64,000 nt of DNA. Source: Macrotrachela quadricornifera. Lineage: Eukaryota > Rotifera > Eurotatoria > Philodinida > Philodinidae. Shown here one piece after another: positions 11,654 to 24,045 of this stretch. Position 1 is the first letter of the stretch. The number at the start of each line of letters is the position of its first letter. The stretch is taken from contig JAJEKB010020547.1 of assembly GCA_022393335.1 (NCBI GenBank), positions 1 to 64,000 on the forward strand, given 5' to 3'. Under the pieces are notes generated by a model. That model worked only from the letters and a program-made list of their open reading frames with translations. It was not told the origin of the DNA and ran no database searches. The translations under genes were made by a program, and so were the position numbers.

Positions 11654-14343
11654 TGAGGGTGGGAGAGTAAGAGAAAGAGAAAATAGATGAATAACTGAAT
11701 ACTTGGATAGTTGGATACTTGAGTAGTTGAATATTTGAATACTTGAATAACGTGCGATGTAATAGCCTTTGCACAAATGTCCGATTCTATGAAACGATAT
11801 TGTCAACTTTGAAACCAATCAAAATATTTTTGTTGAAAAGAGTAATGTCTGAACTAGAAATTTTGTAGCAGACACATTTTTCCAGAAGGAATCTCAGAAG
11901 GAAGAAAAGCCAAAACCTAAATACATCCAAAAAGAGTTTTGACAACGTTTTTAAACGTTTTAAAAGGTTTTATTTCTCAATTATTTTTAGATACGTAGAC
12001 TGGATTCTAATAGAAAAAATACACGATTTTATGGCATATCCAAAGCTCTATCGATATCAGCTTTAGTAAAATTTTTTAGATCCGTTTTTGTCTCTCTAAT
12101 CAAAAAAAAAATTTGAAAATCGAAATTTTTGTAAAAGAGAGTCTTTTCCAAGAACTATCGGTTTGGAAGAACATTAGCCATAATTTCTAACAATCATGCA
12201 TGATCTGAATTCTTTGTCCGTTATTTGTTCGAAATACGACAAATCATAGAAACTTAGCAGAAAAGAAAAATAGTTCAAAGAGTATTTTTTATTGCTGAAA
12301 AACGGTCAGGTGACTAGAACGCCTAAACTGTATAGTTTCTGTCAGAAAAAGCTATATTTTGGTATAAAAACTAAGAGAAAATTTAACCTCCAATTCACCA
12401 TTGAAAAGAACGCTTTTTACTACAAAAGTTATCATTAGACGTGCTTTTTCGTTTCTCTTCTGACATAAAATACAAATCATAAAGGAATAATATCCTGCAA
12501 TCTTCAAAATTACTTTCAAATTTCAATAAAAAAACTTTGTTGAAGATACTATTCGTACGGATTTGTATCGGAAAAATTTGTATAAATCAAGTCCGGATAT
12601 CAAAAAGCTTAGATATAGCGTAAATATGTAGAAGTTCGAAATTTTAATTAATCGAAGAAAAAAAAGAATTAAGAAAATTCTATAACATAAATGTACTTGT
12701 TTATTATGATAAGTCTCAACTAGAAATAAGCTCCTATCAAAATAAACGAGCAAAATATTTACATATTTCAATGAGAAAATAGTTTTTTTATCTGTATGTT
12801 CGATGTTCTCAAGAATTATATATAGTTCTCGATATATGAGAAAGACCTACTGTAATTTGTAAACGATAAGATAGAACATAAGACTTAAGATTTTTTAATT
12901 TCTAATGTATCAAAGGCTTTAGTGAAGAATATAATACAAACAGAATAATATATTTTATTTTTAATCTAATAAAGAGGTACATGAAACTACCTAAACTGTA
13001 TAACCTTTAGACGATGTTTTGCAAGACGAATGCTAGAGCTTGTATAGAGGTCATAAATGTACTATCGATGTATAAGATAAATAATACTTCATATATAAAG
13101 AAACAAAACTCAATGCTGTTTTGCATATATATATTTTTTATTGTGTAACATAACATCTGCTTCTTTTTACTATTTTACTAAAAAAATGATACTTTGCTTT
13201 CACATGAATTTCGTTATATTTTAAATTCTTTCATCATTGATTTTTAGTAAATTAAATGAGAAAATATTTGAAATAAGTTAAGACAACCAAATCATACAAT
13301 TTACAAATTTAAACTTCTATTTCTATTTCATTTATTGTAGAAAAAAAAAACAAAGATCAAATGAGTTTCATAAGACAACAAAATATTAATTGACGAAAGA
13401 AAAAACAATATATTGATCTCAAAATAAACCGTCATTCTCATTAGAAATAGGTAAAGTGGCCCGGTCGGAGACCGCGACCGAAAAAGGCTGGTTCCGCTAA
13501 TGTCTATTTCTAATACTTTTTAAATATATTTTTGACCGATTCTTAGGTCAGTTCACCTTAGCATGTCACAGATAAATCTTTAGACTGTAATATTTTAAAT
13601 TCATATATGGTACACACTAGACCTACTTTCCTACATGATCAGATTCAAAATCTACTGATCCACATGTTTTTTTGATATCTGAACATTGTTAATGTTCTGA
13701 TAGAATATCTTTCAAAAAAAAATAAATAAACGATATCATTCATGAAATATGAATTTTCCTATTTATAATTTTATCTTTAAAATGACTGATTAGTTGCCAA
13801 CGATTAATTATTTGTATACTCAATAAAACGTGTACATCACTAATCAATCAAGCAAATTTTGTTGAACAATTAAATGAATGCTTATTTTCATTTAGAGGAT
13901 ACACTACAGTCATCGTGAATTATCATGTTATTGAAGAATAGGCAGACAAAAGAAGCAGATGAATTTTTCTTTCTAGAATTTACGTTCCCAGCCTAAGCGA
14001 CATCGTACTATCGGCTATATTACAAGCAGACAGATGCAAACAGGTCAATTACCATTTCTAGTTGTTATCCTTACAGTCCAAGCAATACGAATATTTAAAT
14101 AGATTTTGAGAGTAAAAGTAAGGTGTTTCATTCAAATTATATAATTTATAATAACATTTAATTAGATCAACAGCTGAAATTCTAGATAATCTTTTCTCTT
14201 TTAAAGTAACATTTTTCTTAGCCACATAATTAAAATCTAACCTTTCCTGATAGATATAATAACTATATCTTTTTTCTATAAAATATCAAATAACATGCTT
14301 TTGTTCATATTTCAAATTTTATTTAAGTAATAAATAACAATAA
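11654..14343. other. Long AT-rich intergenic stretch
   Basis: About 2.7 kb with no supported gene. The ORF at 12523-12771 is low-complexity and not protein-like. The only distinct structure is the compact GC-richer motif at 13440-13514, listed separately. Confidence 0.5.
13440..13514. other. 75-bp GC-rich hairpin motif bounded by an exact 11-bp inverted repeat; possible small RNA or mini-element
   Basis: attagaaatag at 13440-13450 is the exact reverse complement of ctatttctaat at 13504-13514. Between them lies a GC-rich core with a second pairing (cggtcg ... cgaccg), in sharp contrast to the AT-rich surroundings. A T-run follows at 13517. It could be a small structured RNA with a Pol III-like terminator or a very short foldback element. 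No tRNA A/B box set could be placed with confidence, so no RNA gene is called. Confidence 0.4.
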
Positions 14344-16211
14344 TCAGCATATTTGTGCATGAGGAAAATAGTCTTTTAAATCTGGATATGATTCTGGTTT
14401 GTTGAATAAAGTTAGACCTTTGATTTTGGCACAATTTATTCGTGTGGCATTTCTTGTAAAATTGTCCGTTACTGTTTGTAAGGAATTATAATCTACACGA
14501 AAATCAATATTCTTTAATAAATAAATTTTACTATTATTTAAAAATTGTTCCAGATAATTTTCATGAGCATCAACTAGATCAAGTCTAATAAGATACGGAT
14601 ATTCAATGATTGGCCATTGTTGTTTATCATTCTTTTGTGGTTCCCGATTATTTAAACGTAGTTCTCTGATAACTGGAAATGATTTAGCAATTTGAAGAAA
14701 AAACTCATGTTCAAAAGGACGTTCATCAAATAATGCTATTTCATGTACACATTCAAATAATCCACCACGAAAATTGTTCGTTAAGTAATTATAATACTTC
14801 GATGGAAATGGATGGGAATAAATAAGACAATGAAATTTCTTTGCTTTTGGAAAATAATCAACAGATGAAATAATATGATATTTTTTTAAATTTTTAAATG
14901 TATTTTCAATATTGTCATTTGTTGGTAAATTAACTTGATTATTAAATGAAATAATTGAACGAATATTAAATATAAATTTCTTTAATTTTGTCATATAATT
15001 GTAGATATTCTCTTCCAAATCATTACCATCAATAATTGATGTATTATAATTAATAAAATCTAAATCGAGTTCTTCTAAATTAGACATTCGATGTAAAAGT
15101 GGAATAAGAATATTATTGTAGACCAATAATTCGCATTCATGAGTTAGCACAAAACATTTTAAATTAGGAAGTTTTTTCTATAAAACAAAAAAATAACGGT
15201 TAATGGCTGTAACTATTATTCATTTATTCAAAAGATATTAATATGAATCACTTACTTTATTATTGGTCACTGGTAACGTCGGAACATTTGATGAACAAAT
15301 GGTAGCATTGAATATATTAAGTTGGTTAAAACGACCATCAAGTAAATAAAGACAATCTTCATAAGAGTCTACGACGACATGCAATTCTAACAGAGTTGAA
15401 GAAAATATATTTGGAGGTTTTACACCAAATGATAATCGATAATAATAAGAAATACCAAATGGATTGAAATTTAAATATTGTAAATTATTGAATATAGTAA
15501 TGATTTGACTATATAGAAATATATTTATATCTTTAATTGAACTTTCTGATTTGTCACATTTGTTAATATGAATAGCAAGTTCTAGTAATTGATTTTTGAA
15601 AATACGAATGAAATAACTTTCATCTAAATAAATATTTAATAGTTTTATGAAACTATTTTTTTCGTTAATATAAAATATTCAATTCTCTTTTTTTTATTTA
15701 TAAATCATTTTCATTTAAATTCTTCAATAGGATATATTCTATCATCAATTATGTTTTTTTTTATCTTGATCATTTATTTTATACTATAAATTTCCTCCTT
15801 TAATTAATAATTGAAAATAGTTAAGGAAAATATCTTACTAGTGAAGAGATCTCTTGCTCTTTCCGATGAAAGATCGTGTAAACCCAGTCCACTTAAATAA
15901 GGATAATTTGTTAAAAGAAGAATACGATCCATAGATGATGATTGAACATTGAGCCATGCTATTTCATGACGAACTCTAGGTAAAATTTCAAGACAAAAAC
16001 GATTAAGCATTGTATCGGTAAATTTTTTTGACAGATCAAATTGTTCCATTAGTGTTATATATCTTGTAAAAATCGAATCTCGTGCAATAGTATCAAGTCG
16101 TTTATTAACACCTATTAAAGAATAGAGTACATCAGTATTGTCCAATTTTTTCAAAATAATCAAAAGAATTTCATCAGGTAAATCATTCAATTGAATAGAT
16201 GAATCTTCCAT
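14344..16211 (-). CDS. F-box protein with LRR-like C-terminal repeats (three exons)
   Basis: Exons in transcript order are 16211-15839, 15623-15256 and 15177-14344, with canonical donors (gtaag) and acceptors (atttag, ttatag). The joined CDS is 1575 nt, giving 524 aa with phases intact. Residues about 8-50 form an F-box (LNDLPDEILLIILKKLDNTD, then YSLIGVNKRL), which binds SKP1 and recruits substrates to a cullin-RING ubiquitin ligase. The remainder is Leu/Asn-rich with repeated short strands such as LQYLNF, LLELHV, LEELDLDF and IRELRLN, consistent with an irregular LRR substrate-binding region. The splice from ...RDLFT into NESYFIRIFKNQ restores a continuous frame, which supports the model. 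Such F-box/LRR genes occur in large families in bdelloids; the target is unknown. Confidence 0.85.
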
Positions 16212-18153
16212 GTTTATTTTTCATATGTGCTCATTCTTTTTTGTTTGCTCATATATATATATATTCTAATATCTGTTAGTTGACCGATATCGTCAATGAC
16301 AACAATGATAAATTTTTGTATAGTGTAAGTTGATAATAAATGAATGAATAATCGTCTGGATGGAAAAAGGCGGAAAGGAAAAATACCGAAAACGAGAATA
16401 TGAGATGAAGATGAATATGTAAGATTGAAGGTGAGGATGAGGGAGATTTGTACTTCACTATACTCTCGTTTTCAGCGTGTCTATCCATCTATATTTGTAT
16501 TATTTTTATTTTCAATATTTTTTCTTTCTGCCTTTTCCCATCATACCGAATATGAAAATTAATCGAATGATATTTTTTTCCTCTTTTTATTTAATATTTT
16601 GTTTAACGTGTGCCGATAAAAATAATTAATAAAACCTTTTACTTTTGATTATATAAAATGCAAAATTCTTGTATTTTAAAATGTCAAGTACATATTTCAA
16701 AAGAGGAAATTGAGATGTTTTCTGAATTTGAGATTTCATCAGATTAGAATTCCTGTAAAAAAAAATCTCTAAATGATATTTATTCATTGTAAAATTAGTA
16801 TTCCATTAGTTTAATAAAGATATTGGTATGATTGGCGTGATATTTGAATTTATTTTATGAAAAGAACATATTCAAAAGAATATTAGTTATCTGTCAAAAG
16901 TGAATGTATGAGAAGAGTAGTACATGAGTGTTTACTGACTCAAATCGTAGAGATGATGAAAATATGTGAGAAGATAAACATTTTTGTCAATAATCATATT
17001 TTAGATGAAATCTAAGACAATGAAAGTTCGAGCTGATGTTCATAGAATTATAAATCCGCAGCTTTTCAATATATAATATACTAGCAGTAATACCTAGCGT
17101 TGCTTGAGAAGCCTCCGTACTAAAAAACTTACTATGTCAGAGAACGATAAATGTACAGAGGATGTGCTTGAGAGCTTTTCATCTAGCACTACTACATGTC
17201 TCGCCGTACATATACTTGTATCCATACTTAAATCCGATAATTCAGCAACTCGTGTGTGCTTGTCAGTGTCTCTCTCTTTACTCGTTTTCATTGCCATATC
17301 TCACTCCTCATCCTCATTCTCATCCTTGAGAAAGTAACAGAAAGAGATGACTATCCTAACATTCGTAACAAATACCCTAAAACTTCTGAAAGATTGGTGA
17401 AAATTGTAGTATATCATAGCCTATGTGTTATTTCACCCAGATTCTTCTGCCCAACTGCGTCGCTGGCACCAACCTTGTCTCAACCTTCCTCTGGACCAAG
17501 GAGTATGCCATCAGAACTTTAATGACGCTAGCTATCACAGGCACAAAATGCATAAATAACAAACAAACCTTCTTCTTTACATATGTTGGGGTATATATCT
17601 AATTTTTTAAAAAATCTTTAAATAAAATCCGAATACATAAAGGATGCTCCATAATAACGGACGATAAATTGTTATTAATATTTTTCATACTTTTTCTTGG
17701 TATAGAGAGCTGAAATTTTTATCACATATATATCTAATAAAGATCTTGTATTTTGGAAAGTTTCATCTCTCTATCTCTAAATATATGTGAAATATATTGA
17801 CAACACTGAAATACATGAATTTTCGTAATCGATATACCAAGACAGTTACACAGGTAGTTAACCAAAAATTCACAAAGTATTCATAAAATTATCTTTCGTA
17901 TCAATATTTGTAGAGATTTTCTCACTGATTATTTTCGTAAAAAAATTTCCGAATTTCATTGAGAAATGACGATTTTATTGTCAAAATATTTATCGCAAAA
18001 AATAGATGATATCAAACTTTTATTGATAGAAATATCGTATACAATGTTCAATCGGAAATTATTCATCCTATTTGCTTATATTTTGTGAAACGAACTATAG
18101 GGTTTTGTAGAGCAAGCTTTCCTCTTCAAAACCTACTATAAATCGACCAAAAA
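16212..18153. other. Intergenic stretch with degraded repeat-like sequence
   Basis: No gene supported. The short overlapping ORFs at about 17094-17522 lie on both strands with no protein-like pattern. The local sequence (17080-17340) is richer in GC than its flanks and may be a worn repeat. Confidence 0.4.
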
Positions 18154-18360
18154 TCTCTTCCATCTAACTATCCATCTTTATCTATTACTCATTACAATAT
18201 AACAACACTACTTGAAAATCTTTATCAATATAACAAAGCCATTAAACATGCTAAACAAGCTGTTGATGTTGTTTGCCATACATTTTATTTTAATCATTTA
18301 AAAAAAAAACAACAAATGTATCAAAATTATCTCGATCATTTACAACAAAAATCATTTTAA
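18154..18360 (+). pseudogene. Orphan C-terminal fragment of a TPR (kinesin-light-chain-like) protein
   Basis: An open frame of 68 codons ending in TAA reads SLPSNYPSLSITHYNITTLL followed by a TPR helix pair (ENLYQYNKAIKHAKQAV) and a typical terminal block ending YQNYLDHLQQKSF. This resembles the last repeat of kinesin-light-chain-type TPR proteins (…YDEALxxxxKAL…). No upstream repeats and no start codon are present, so this is a 3' remnant. Lysine runs (KKKQQ) suggest drift. Confidence 0.65.
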
Positions 18361-18711
18361 TTGTCGATTATTTAAAACTTTTTTCGCTTGTATAAAATTT
18401 ACTATTTAGATAAAAAAAACTAAATAAGAGTTCTTTAGTAATATTCGAGAGCTTCAATAACATAATCCTTTTGTAAATTAATTTACATCATCGACTAACA
18501 TTTCATTGATTCATAAATAATTATTTATAATTTTGTTTCATCTATCACTACATGATTTTGCATCTTTTCTTTTGATTGTATCAACCAATTTATTCCATCA
18601 GTAAGTGATTTTGAACTAATATCACCTTTGTATATAGATTCTCGTGCACCAGCAACATCAATTTTATTTAAATGCAGCATTTGAGGGTGATGATGATCAA
18701 ATTCATGCATA

Positions 18712-18967
18712 GGTCCACAAGAAATAAAATTTATTCCCTTTTACTTTCTATACAGAATTTTTATTTTTCTACATAAAATTTTGCTTTTACTTAAAAGACA
18801 TTTGACGTTTTACTACTTGGGTATCCTATAGACCTTTTAGACCCTTTTAGGTCCCTTTAGATCCTTTTAGCTCTCTTTATGTCCTAAAAGGATCTAAAGG
18901 GATCTAAAAAGATTTTTAACGTGTATAGAAAAGCAAAACAGAATAAATTTGATTTTTTGTGGACCCC
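18712..18967. mobile_element. MITE with GGTCCACAA terminal inverted repeats, inside the Argonaute C-terminal region
   Basis: The left end ggtccacaagaaataaaatt and the right end (reverse complement ggtccacaaaaaatcaaatt) pair over more than 20 bp. The interior contains back-to-back 'ggatctaaagg/cctttagatcc' palindromes (about 18840-18910). On the minus strand it separates CTNTITVPLPIYHA...ELR from the block beginning MHEFDHHHPQML. It therefore appears to have landed in the last part of the Argonaute coding sequence. No clear target duplication is seen. Confidence 0.7.
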
Positions 18968-19380
18968 TCAATTCATGTTGAATATGATTAGTCGCGTGGT
19001 ATATTGGTAATGGTACCGTTATTGTATTTGTACATTGATTATTAGTATAACACAAATAACATCTATTCAAATTAAAAAAAAACATAATAACTTTTTTTTT
19101 CTTTATATTCAAATCGAAATTTTTACGTTAATTGTTGAATATCATCTAATGTAAAACCAATTTCATCGTAAAGGACTTGATAAAGCATTGGTTGTGATGT
19201 GTCTTGAGTAGTTGTATGAGAATTAAGATAAAAATCAAAAGAATTTCGTGAAACAATGCCAGTATCAATAACTGTTCCTAAAGATTAAAAAAAGACAAAT
19301 ATTCAAAAAGCAAAACTAAATAAAATTCACTTAACCTGGTTGAATATTATTTGCTTGATCAGATTGTTTATTCCAAACAA

Positions 19381-19795
19381 GTAACGCTCATCTAAAGACT
19401 CGCTCTCCTCTTTCTCGTAGAAATCGTATTTCTAACCCACGATAAAGCTATTCATTTAGAAAAAGTCAGATTCAAATTCCTCGTCCTCAACGGCATTTGA
19501 ACAAATTTCATATATCCACATGTTTTTCTTTAAAAATTAGTGCTTTGTTTCAAAATTGAACTACAAAATTTTTAAAACAACTCACCTCAGATTTGAATTC
19601 CTCAACCCTGATTACTCTTCAGTCAACGTTTATGTTCTTTTGAGCCTCTACGGACATACAAGCAATCAAGCAAGCAGACAATTTATGTTTGCAAGACTCT
19701 TCTCTACGAGAAAGAGAATAAAAAAAACGTGTATTATGACGTTTTTTTGACACTGACAAAACAAATTCGAGGTAATTGATTATGACCATATAATT
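19381..19795. repeat. Insertion replacing part of the PIWI coding region, with a 13-bp internal inverted repeat
   Basis: Argonaute coding sequence stops abruptly at about 19380 (after the codons for VWNKQSDQANNIQPG read leftward) and resumes beyond about 19860. The block that normally carries the QKRHHTR-like motif is absent. Within the gap, ctctttctcgtag near 19410 is exactly inverted as ctacgagaaagag near 19706. The edge sequence aagtaacgctcatc recurs at the starts of the two long repeats at 38173 and 42108, hinting at a shared element terminus. Confidence 0.4.
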
Positions 19796-20591
19796 CTATA
19801 CAAACAAAAGGATTTATTTATTTGATTTTATTGTTGAACAATTATATTTACCTTGACATGCTTCTTTAATAGCTTGTAATTCATAATCAAATTCATCATC
19901 ATGGTCCACTTGATAAAACATTAGTTTATTTGGTAAACGTGAATTATTATATGAAAATGCTTGTAATAATTCACTAATACCAATTTTGAGCGCCCTTGTG
20001 GTTCCAAATGTGAATTTTTTTGTTTATAATGTTGAATAACACGAGTGGCGTATTGTGTATTTGTTGATGTTTGTGAGCCAGTAATGGTAATAAGCGATGG
20101 TTGATCATTTGGATATGCTGTATTTGTACAAGCAATTCCAAAAAACATAAATATATCCGATCGAGCTGTTGGTGATCTTGTTGTTGACATAAATGAAACA
20201 ATTTGATTAACATCACTTAATTTGACATTGAATATGTTGACCAAACTCTTTTAAGAAATTTATTAATTAGAATTAAATAAAAACAAAAAAAAAGGAATTT
20301 TCTTCTATATATATATCCATCTTACGGAGATCACCATTTGATACAAGTTCATCGAAATGTATACACTGAGTTACTATGTCTTAAAAAGAATTTTTTTTTC
20401 ATAATGAAAATATGAAAATACAGGAAATTCAATATTTATCCTTATACTTCAATATTCTGTTAGTTTGCTTTTCACAAAACAATTTTACAGAATTTTGTCG
20501 TTATCGATAAGGTGTATAAGATAACTCGTACAAAATCGTCAAATACATAACTTTAATTCTAGTATCAATCCTGTATAGTCTGATGTTTCGA

Positions 20592-20777
20592 CAAGCCCGT
20601 ATCCAGGAATTTTCTAAGGGGGGGGGGGGCCCGATTTCGTAAGGGGGGGCCCGCCATGGAGAAAAACATTTTTCACAGCCTCAAAAATTTTACTTGTCGT
20701 ACCCCCCTCCAGGAAATTTGTGCCCTAAGGGTGGGGGGGCCCGGGCCCCTCGGCCCCCTCCCTTGGATATGGCCCTG
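20592..20777. mobile_element. hAT-type MITE, 186 bp, with perfect 8-bp target duplication
   Basis: The element begins caagcccgtatccagg and ends ccttggatatggccctg, giving imperfect terminal inverted repeats of the CAGGG type. It is flanked by an exact 8-bp direct repeat, tgtttcga (20584-20591 and 20778-20785). The interior is dominated by G and C runs. An 8-bp duplication and these termini fit the hAT superfamily. It lies between the MID and PIWI parts of the Argonaute pseudogene. Confidence 0.85.
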
Positions 20778-23002
20778 TGTTTCGATCAAGATATCTCTAT
20801 CGAGAGCCATGTGTTTATGTTTTCTAAAGAAAACACTAACATGTGTTAATAAACCATAAATTTCACACGATTTTTCTTATGTATTCATCGGCTTTTTTAA
20901 TTAGAGTAGACATTTTCTCATCTATAATGCAAATAAATTTTACCAATTTTAAAATATGCAAAATATTCAATCGCATTATAAATATAACCACCGAGTTGAT
21001 GAAGAATATAAATAATAAATTCACATCCTTGCATTTTAAGTTCATTCGTACGAGCTAAAATTGTTTGTAATACAGCTTCATCAAATTTTACAATAGCTAA
21101 TGAATTAAATTTAATATCATATTTTGACATAACCTTGAATAAAAGAACAAAAATTTTATTTTTTTATTGATATTTAAGAAACTCAGTTAAAACCTGTGGA
21201 ATTCTTTGAGCAAAATCGCTTGTTAAACGGATTTGTTGATTATCAAGTTCACATTGACATATAATGAGAACCACAGCCCATCTACGTATTTCACGTGGTA
21301 TATTAACACGATTAATTAACAACCATTTACCAATTTGTATTCTTTCGATATCATCACACTGATCATTATGAGATGATTTATATTTAATTTCTGGTGGTGA
21401 TAAAATTCTAGCTGGTAACATTAACATATCATTAACATCAACAGTAATACCAAGTTTTTCTAAATATGGATCTTGATTAATTCGATGTTCATCAGCAATA
21501 CGTCGAATCATTCTATAACATTCATCAGGACGAATAATAGTTTTTTCTGTTGCTATAGTACGTTGTTTTGTTGTAATTTCTCGAAAATTTGGTTGCCATT
21601 TATCAATATTAACGATTTCCATTGGTAAAAAATATAATTGATTTTTATCATCTGGATCATATAATTCCACTAAAGGTAAATGTGGATAACATAAACGAAA
21701 AGCCCATTTATCATAAAAATAATCAATATCCAATATTTATGTTCATTTGCTGGATGACAAAAGGATTTTAAACGATATCGTCCAACTTTATTTGTATATG
21801 GTACTATAAACCAAAGATACTTTAAAATTTTTTGAATAAGTAATAGATAACATTTTGATGGAATACCTGAAAATAAAAATATATTAATTCTAAAGATTTC
21901 TTTTTTTACTTTACTATATGCGACATTTCAATTTAAAAATATTTACATAAGATTGAGTCACAAAAAAAAACCATCTTTAAAAATTTTGATAGAAATTCAA
22001 AATTTAATTTATTTCGTAATGCAAATAAGATATTTTTACTTGTAATTTGTCATGATGTGAGTAGAAAGAGTACGAGTGATTGATATCTTAACTACAGATC
22101 GTGACAGATAGAATCTATCATGGTTAAATGACGAACCAGCCAATGAATAGTCAAACAGTAAAGATTTTTACTATTATTTTATGTTGCTTGTCTCCGTTTC
22201 TTGTCTATTGTAGGAGAAGGTTTCAACGTTTTCGTTAGGCAGTGTAAACACTTCTTCCAAATCATGTTACTCATCGAGGAAATTGAGAATACGAGAGATA
22301 ATCTCGGAAATGTGGTTACCTATCCTCCACTTTCTATTTTCTGTATATATGACAGTTTGCTCATTAAAGATAATATTGATAAAAAAAACGTACCATGTTC
22401 ACCAATGTCAAAACTCATATAACATGAAATATATTCAACTAAATTATAATTTTGATGAAAGCAACTAAATATATTATTTATTTTTAACATTGGACCACAT
22501 TCACCAAGTATAATTGGTTGATAAAATCCTGATGCTAGTCCAATTCCATAACCTCAAACAAAAAAAATTTGAATATGAAAAAATCCAAGTCGATTTTTTT
22601 TTGTTTCTACCTATATCATACAATTGTTGATGTTTTTGATATGATTGATTTTTAATTGTTATCATATCTGATCGTTGTGTTTGTTTAAATAATGTTTCAA
22701 GTATTCGAATAGGATCATTTGGCCGAATCGATTTTTTTTTTTAATAAAATCAAATATTGATTTTAATTGATATGTTTTAACAAAATTAATAAGTAGAAAA
22801 CGAAATTTATTTGTACGTCCAATTTTTTTATTAATTAATTCACATGTATATTCTTTTTTAAAATTTAATGTTAAATTCTCAATTGAATATAAATATTTTC
22901 CTTCATCATATCATACAAGTGGAAAATGTTCTTGTTCAAGAATTTTTTTAAGTACTTGTAAACGTTCATCTATTTTACATGAACACCACGAACCATCATC
23001 CA

Positions 23003-23277
23003 TTAACCTTTTCGTTACGGCATGTCATCTCGTAGATGACATGGAGAACGTAAAGAAAAGTTTTTGCGTTCTGATATCTTCCTCCATGTTATACATTATC
23101 TGTGTATTCACATGATATAGTGTATTCTTCTTACGAAAATCTATTTTTGGCACTGAATGAACAAATATATAACTCGTGTTCAGCTGATCATCGAGAGCAG
23201 AACGCAAGAGAGAGCGAAACTTGAATTTTTTCGACTTCGTAAAGAACGAAAGGAAATTTCAGTAATGAAAGGGTTAA
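23003..23277. mobile_element. piggyBac-like MITE (TTAA target) inserted in the Argonaute N domain
   Basis: It is bounded by TTAA at 23003-23006 and at 23274-23277. The ends are inverted repeats (ttaaccttttcgttac against gtaatgaaagggttaa), with the CCY termini usual for piggyBac elements. Taking out one TTAA copy and the interior joins the flanking coding sequence in frame on the minus strand (FNFDVEIL to DDGSWCSCKIDE). This shows that the site was coding before insertion. Confidence 0.85.
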
Positions 23278-23634
23278 AATTTCAACATCAAAATTAAATT
23301 GAAATAAAATAATTTTATTTGGTGGTCTAGATAAGTGTATTGGAAAATGATTTGTATAAACACATATTTCTTGACCAGCTAAAAGCGAAAAAAAACCACT
23401 TAATTTAATTAAATCAAAAGAAAAGAAAAAAGATAAAATATTATGGTCTTTTTGTGGTCGTTTAGCAATTGTTATTTGTGTATTTGATGCAGCTGAACGA
23501 ATTGTTTGACGATCAAATGAACGTTTGTTTGTATCACTTCCAATTATTCGACGTGAATGTGATCAACGTTGTGAATAATTATATAAAATCTGATCTATCC
23601 GACTTGTACGATCTAAAAGACATTTTCGTAGGAG

Positions 23635-24045
23635 CCCAGGTCGATGAATACGCAATTCGTATACGCTCGTAAACGAGCGTTTACGTTCCCATATACGATC
23701 GTGTTTCGCCGTATTTTGGCGTATTACCTGTCTCAGTATTACGATCGTATTTCTCCGTGTTGTATACGAAGGTATACAGTCGTTTCCCATTGAGAATGGT
23801 GTTAGTAAATAGATCGTTTTAGGTCGTGAACGACCTATGACTGACAAAGTGTAAGGTGGTATCTACGATGATGATTACAATCATTTCCTTGTGTCTGTGA
23901 ATGATCGTATTTCTCCGTAAACGATACAGAGAAATACGGTCGTAATACTGAGACAGGTAATACGCTGATTTCCGGCAAAATACGGTCACGACAGTCGTAT
24001 ACGGTCCGTATATGGTCGTTTACGACAGACCATGTTCGACCTGGG
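23635..24045. mobile_element. Palindromic MITE copy 1, termini CCCAGGTCGA...TCGACCTGGG
   Basis: Perfect 10-bp terminal inverted repeats. The arms are rich in self-complementary motifs such as cgtatacg and acggtcgta, and a long inner pairing joins gtattacctgtctcagtatt to aatactgagacaggtaatac. It is flanked on both sides by AG. No coding capacity. It sits just upstream of the recognisable Argonaute 5' region. Confidence 0.85.

Larger units (their letters stand above)
18525..23571 (-). pseudogene. Argonaute (AGO/PIWI-superfamily) pseudogene, catalytically degenerate and broken by insertions
   Basis: Read right to left. The N domain at about 23430-22740 includes LAGQEICVYTNHFPIHL. The L1 linker contains GYGIGLASGFYQPIILGE (about 22552-22500). 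PAZ-end/L2 contains RLCYPHLPLVELYDP (about 21690-21640) and an intact 189-codon block at 21733-21164. A MID-like block lies at 21130-20863. PIWI begins VSFMSTTRSPTARSDIFMFF (20180-20120), continues LPNKLMFY (about 19925) and GTVIDTGIVSRNSFDFYL (19275-19220), and ends CTNTITVPLPIYHA (about 19040) before a tail at 18710-18525. The first catalytic Asp of the usual G-x-D-x-T motif is Ala (FFGIACT), and the usual HYHVL histidines are LYQVL. The breaks are an in-frame TGA near 22910, a frameshift in an A10 tract near 22740, a frame change near 19985, most of the PAZ core missing, and several inserted elements. This is a dead member of a guide-RNA-binding family. Confidence 0.85.

Noticed and set aside
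17094..17522. Overlapping small ORFs on both strands with balanced codon use
   Set aside because: No domain or splice continuity, and open on both strands; likely a worn repeat.
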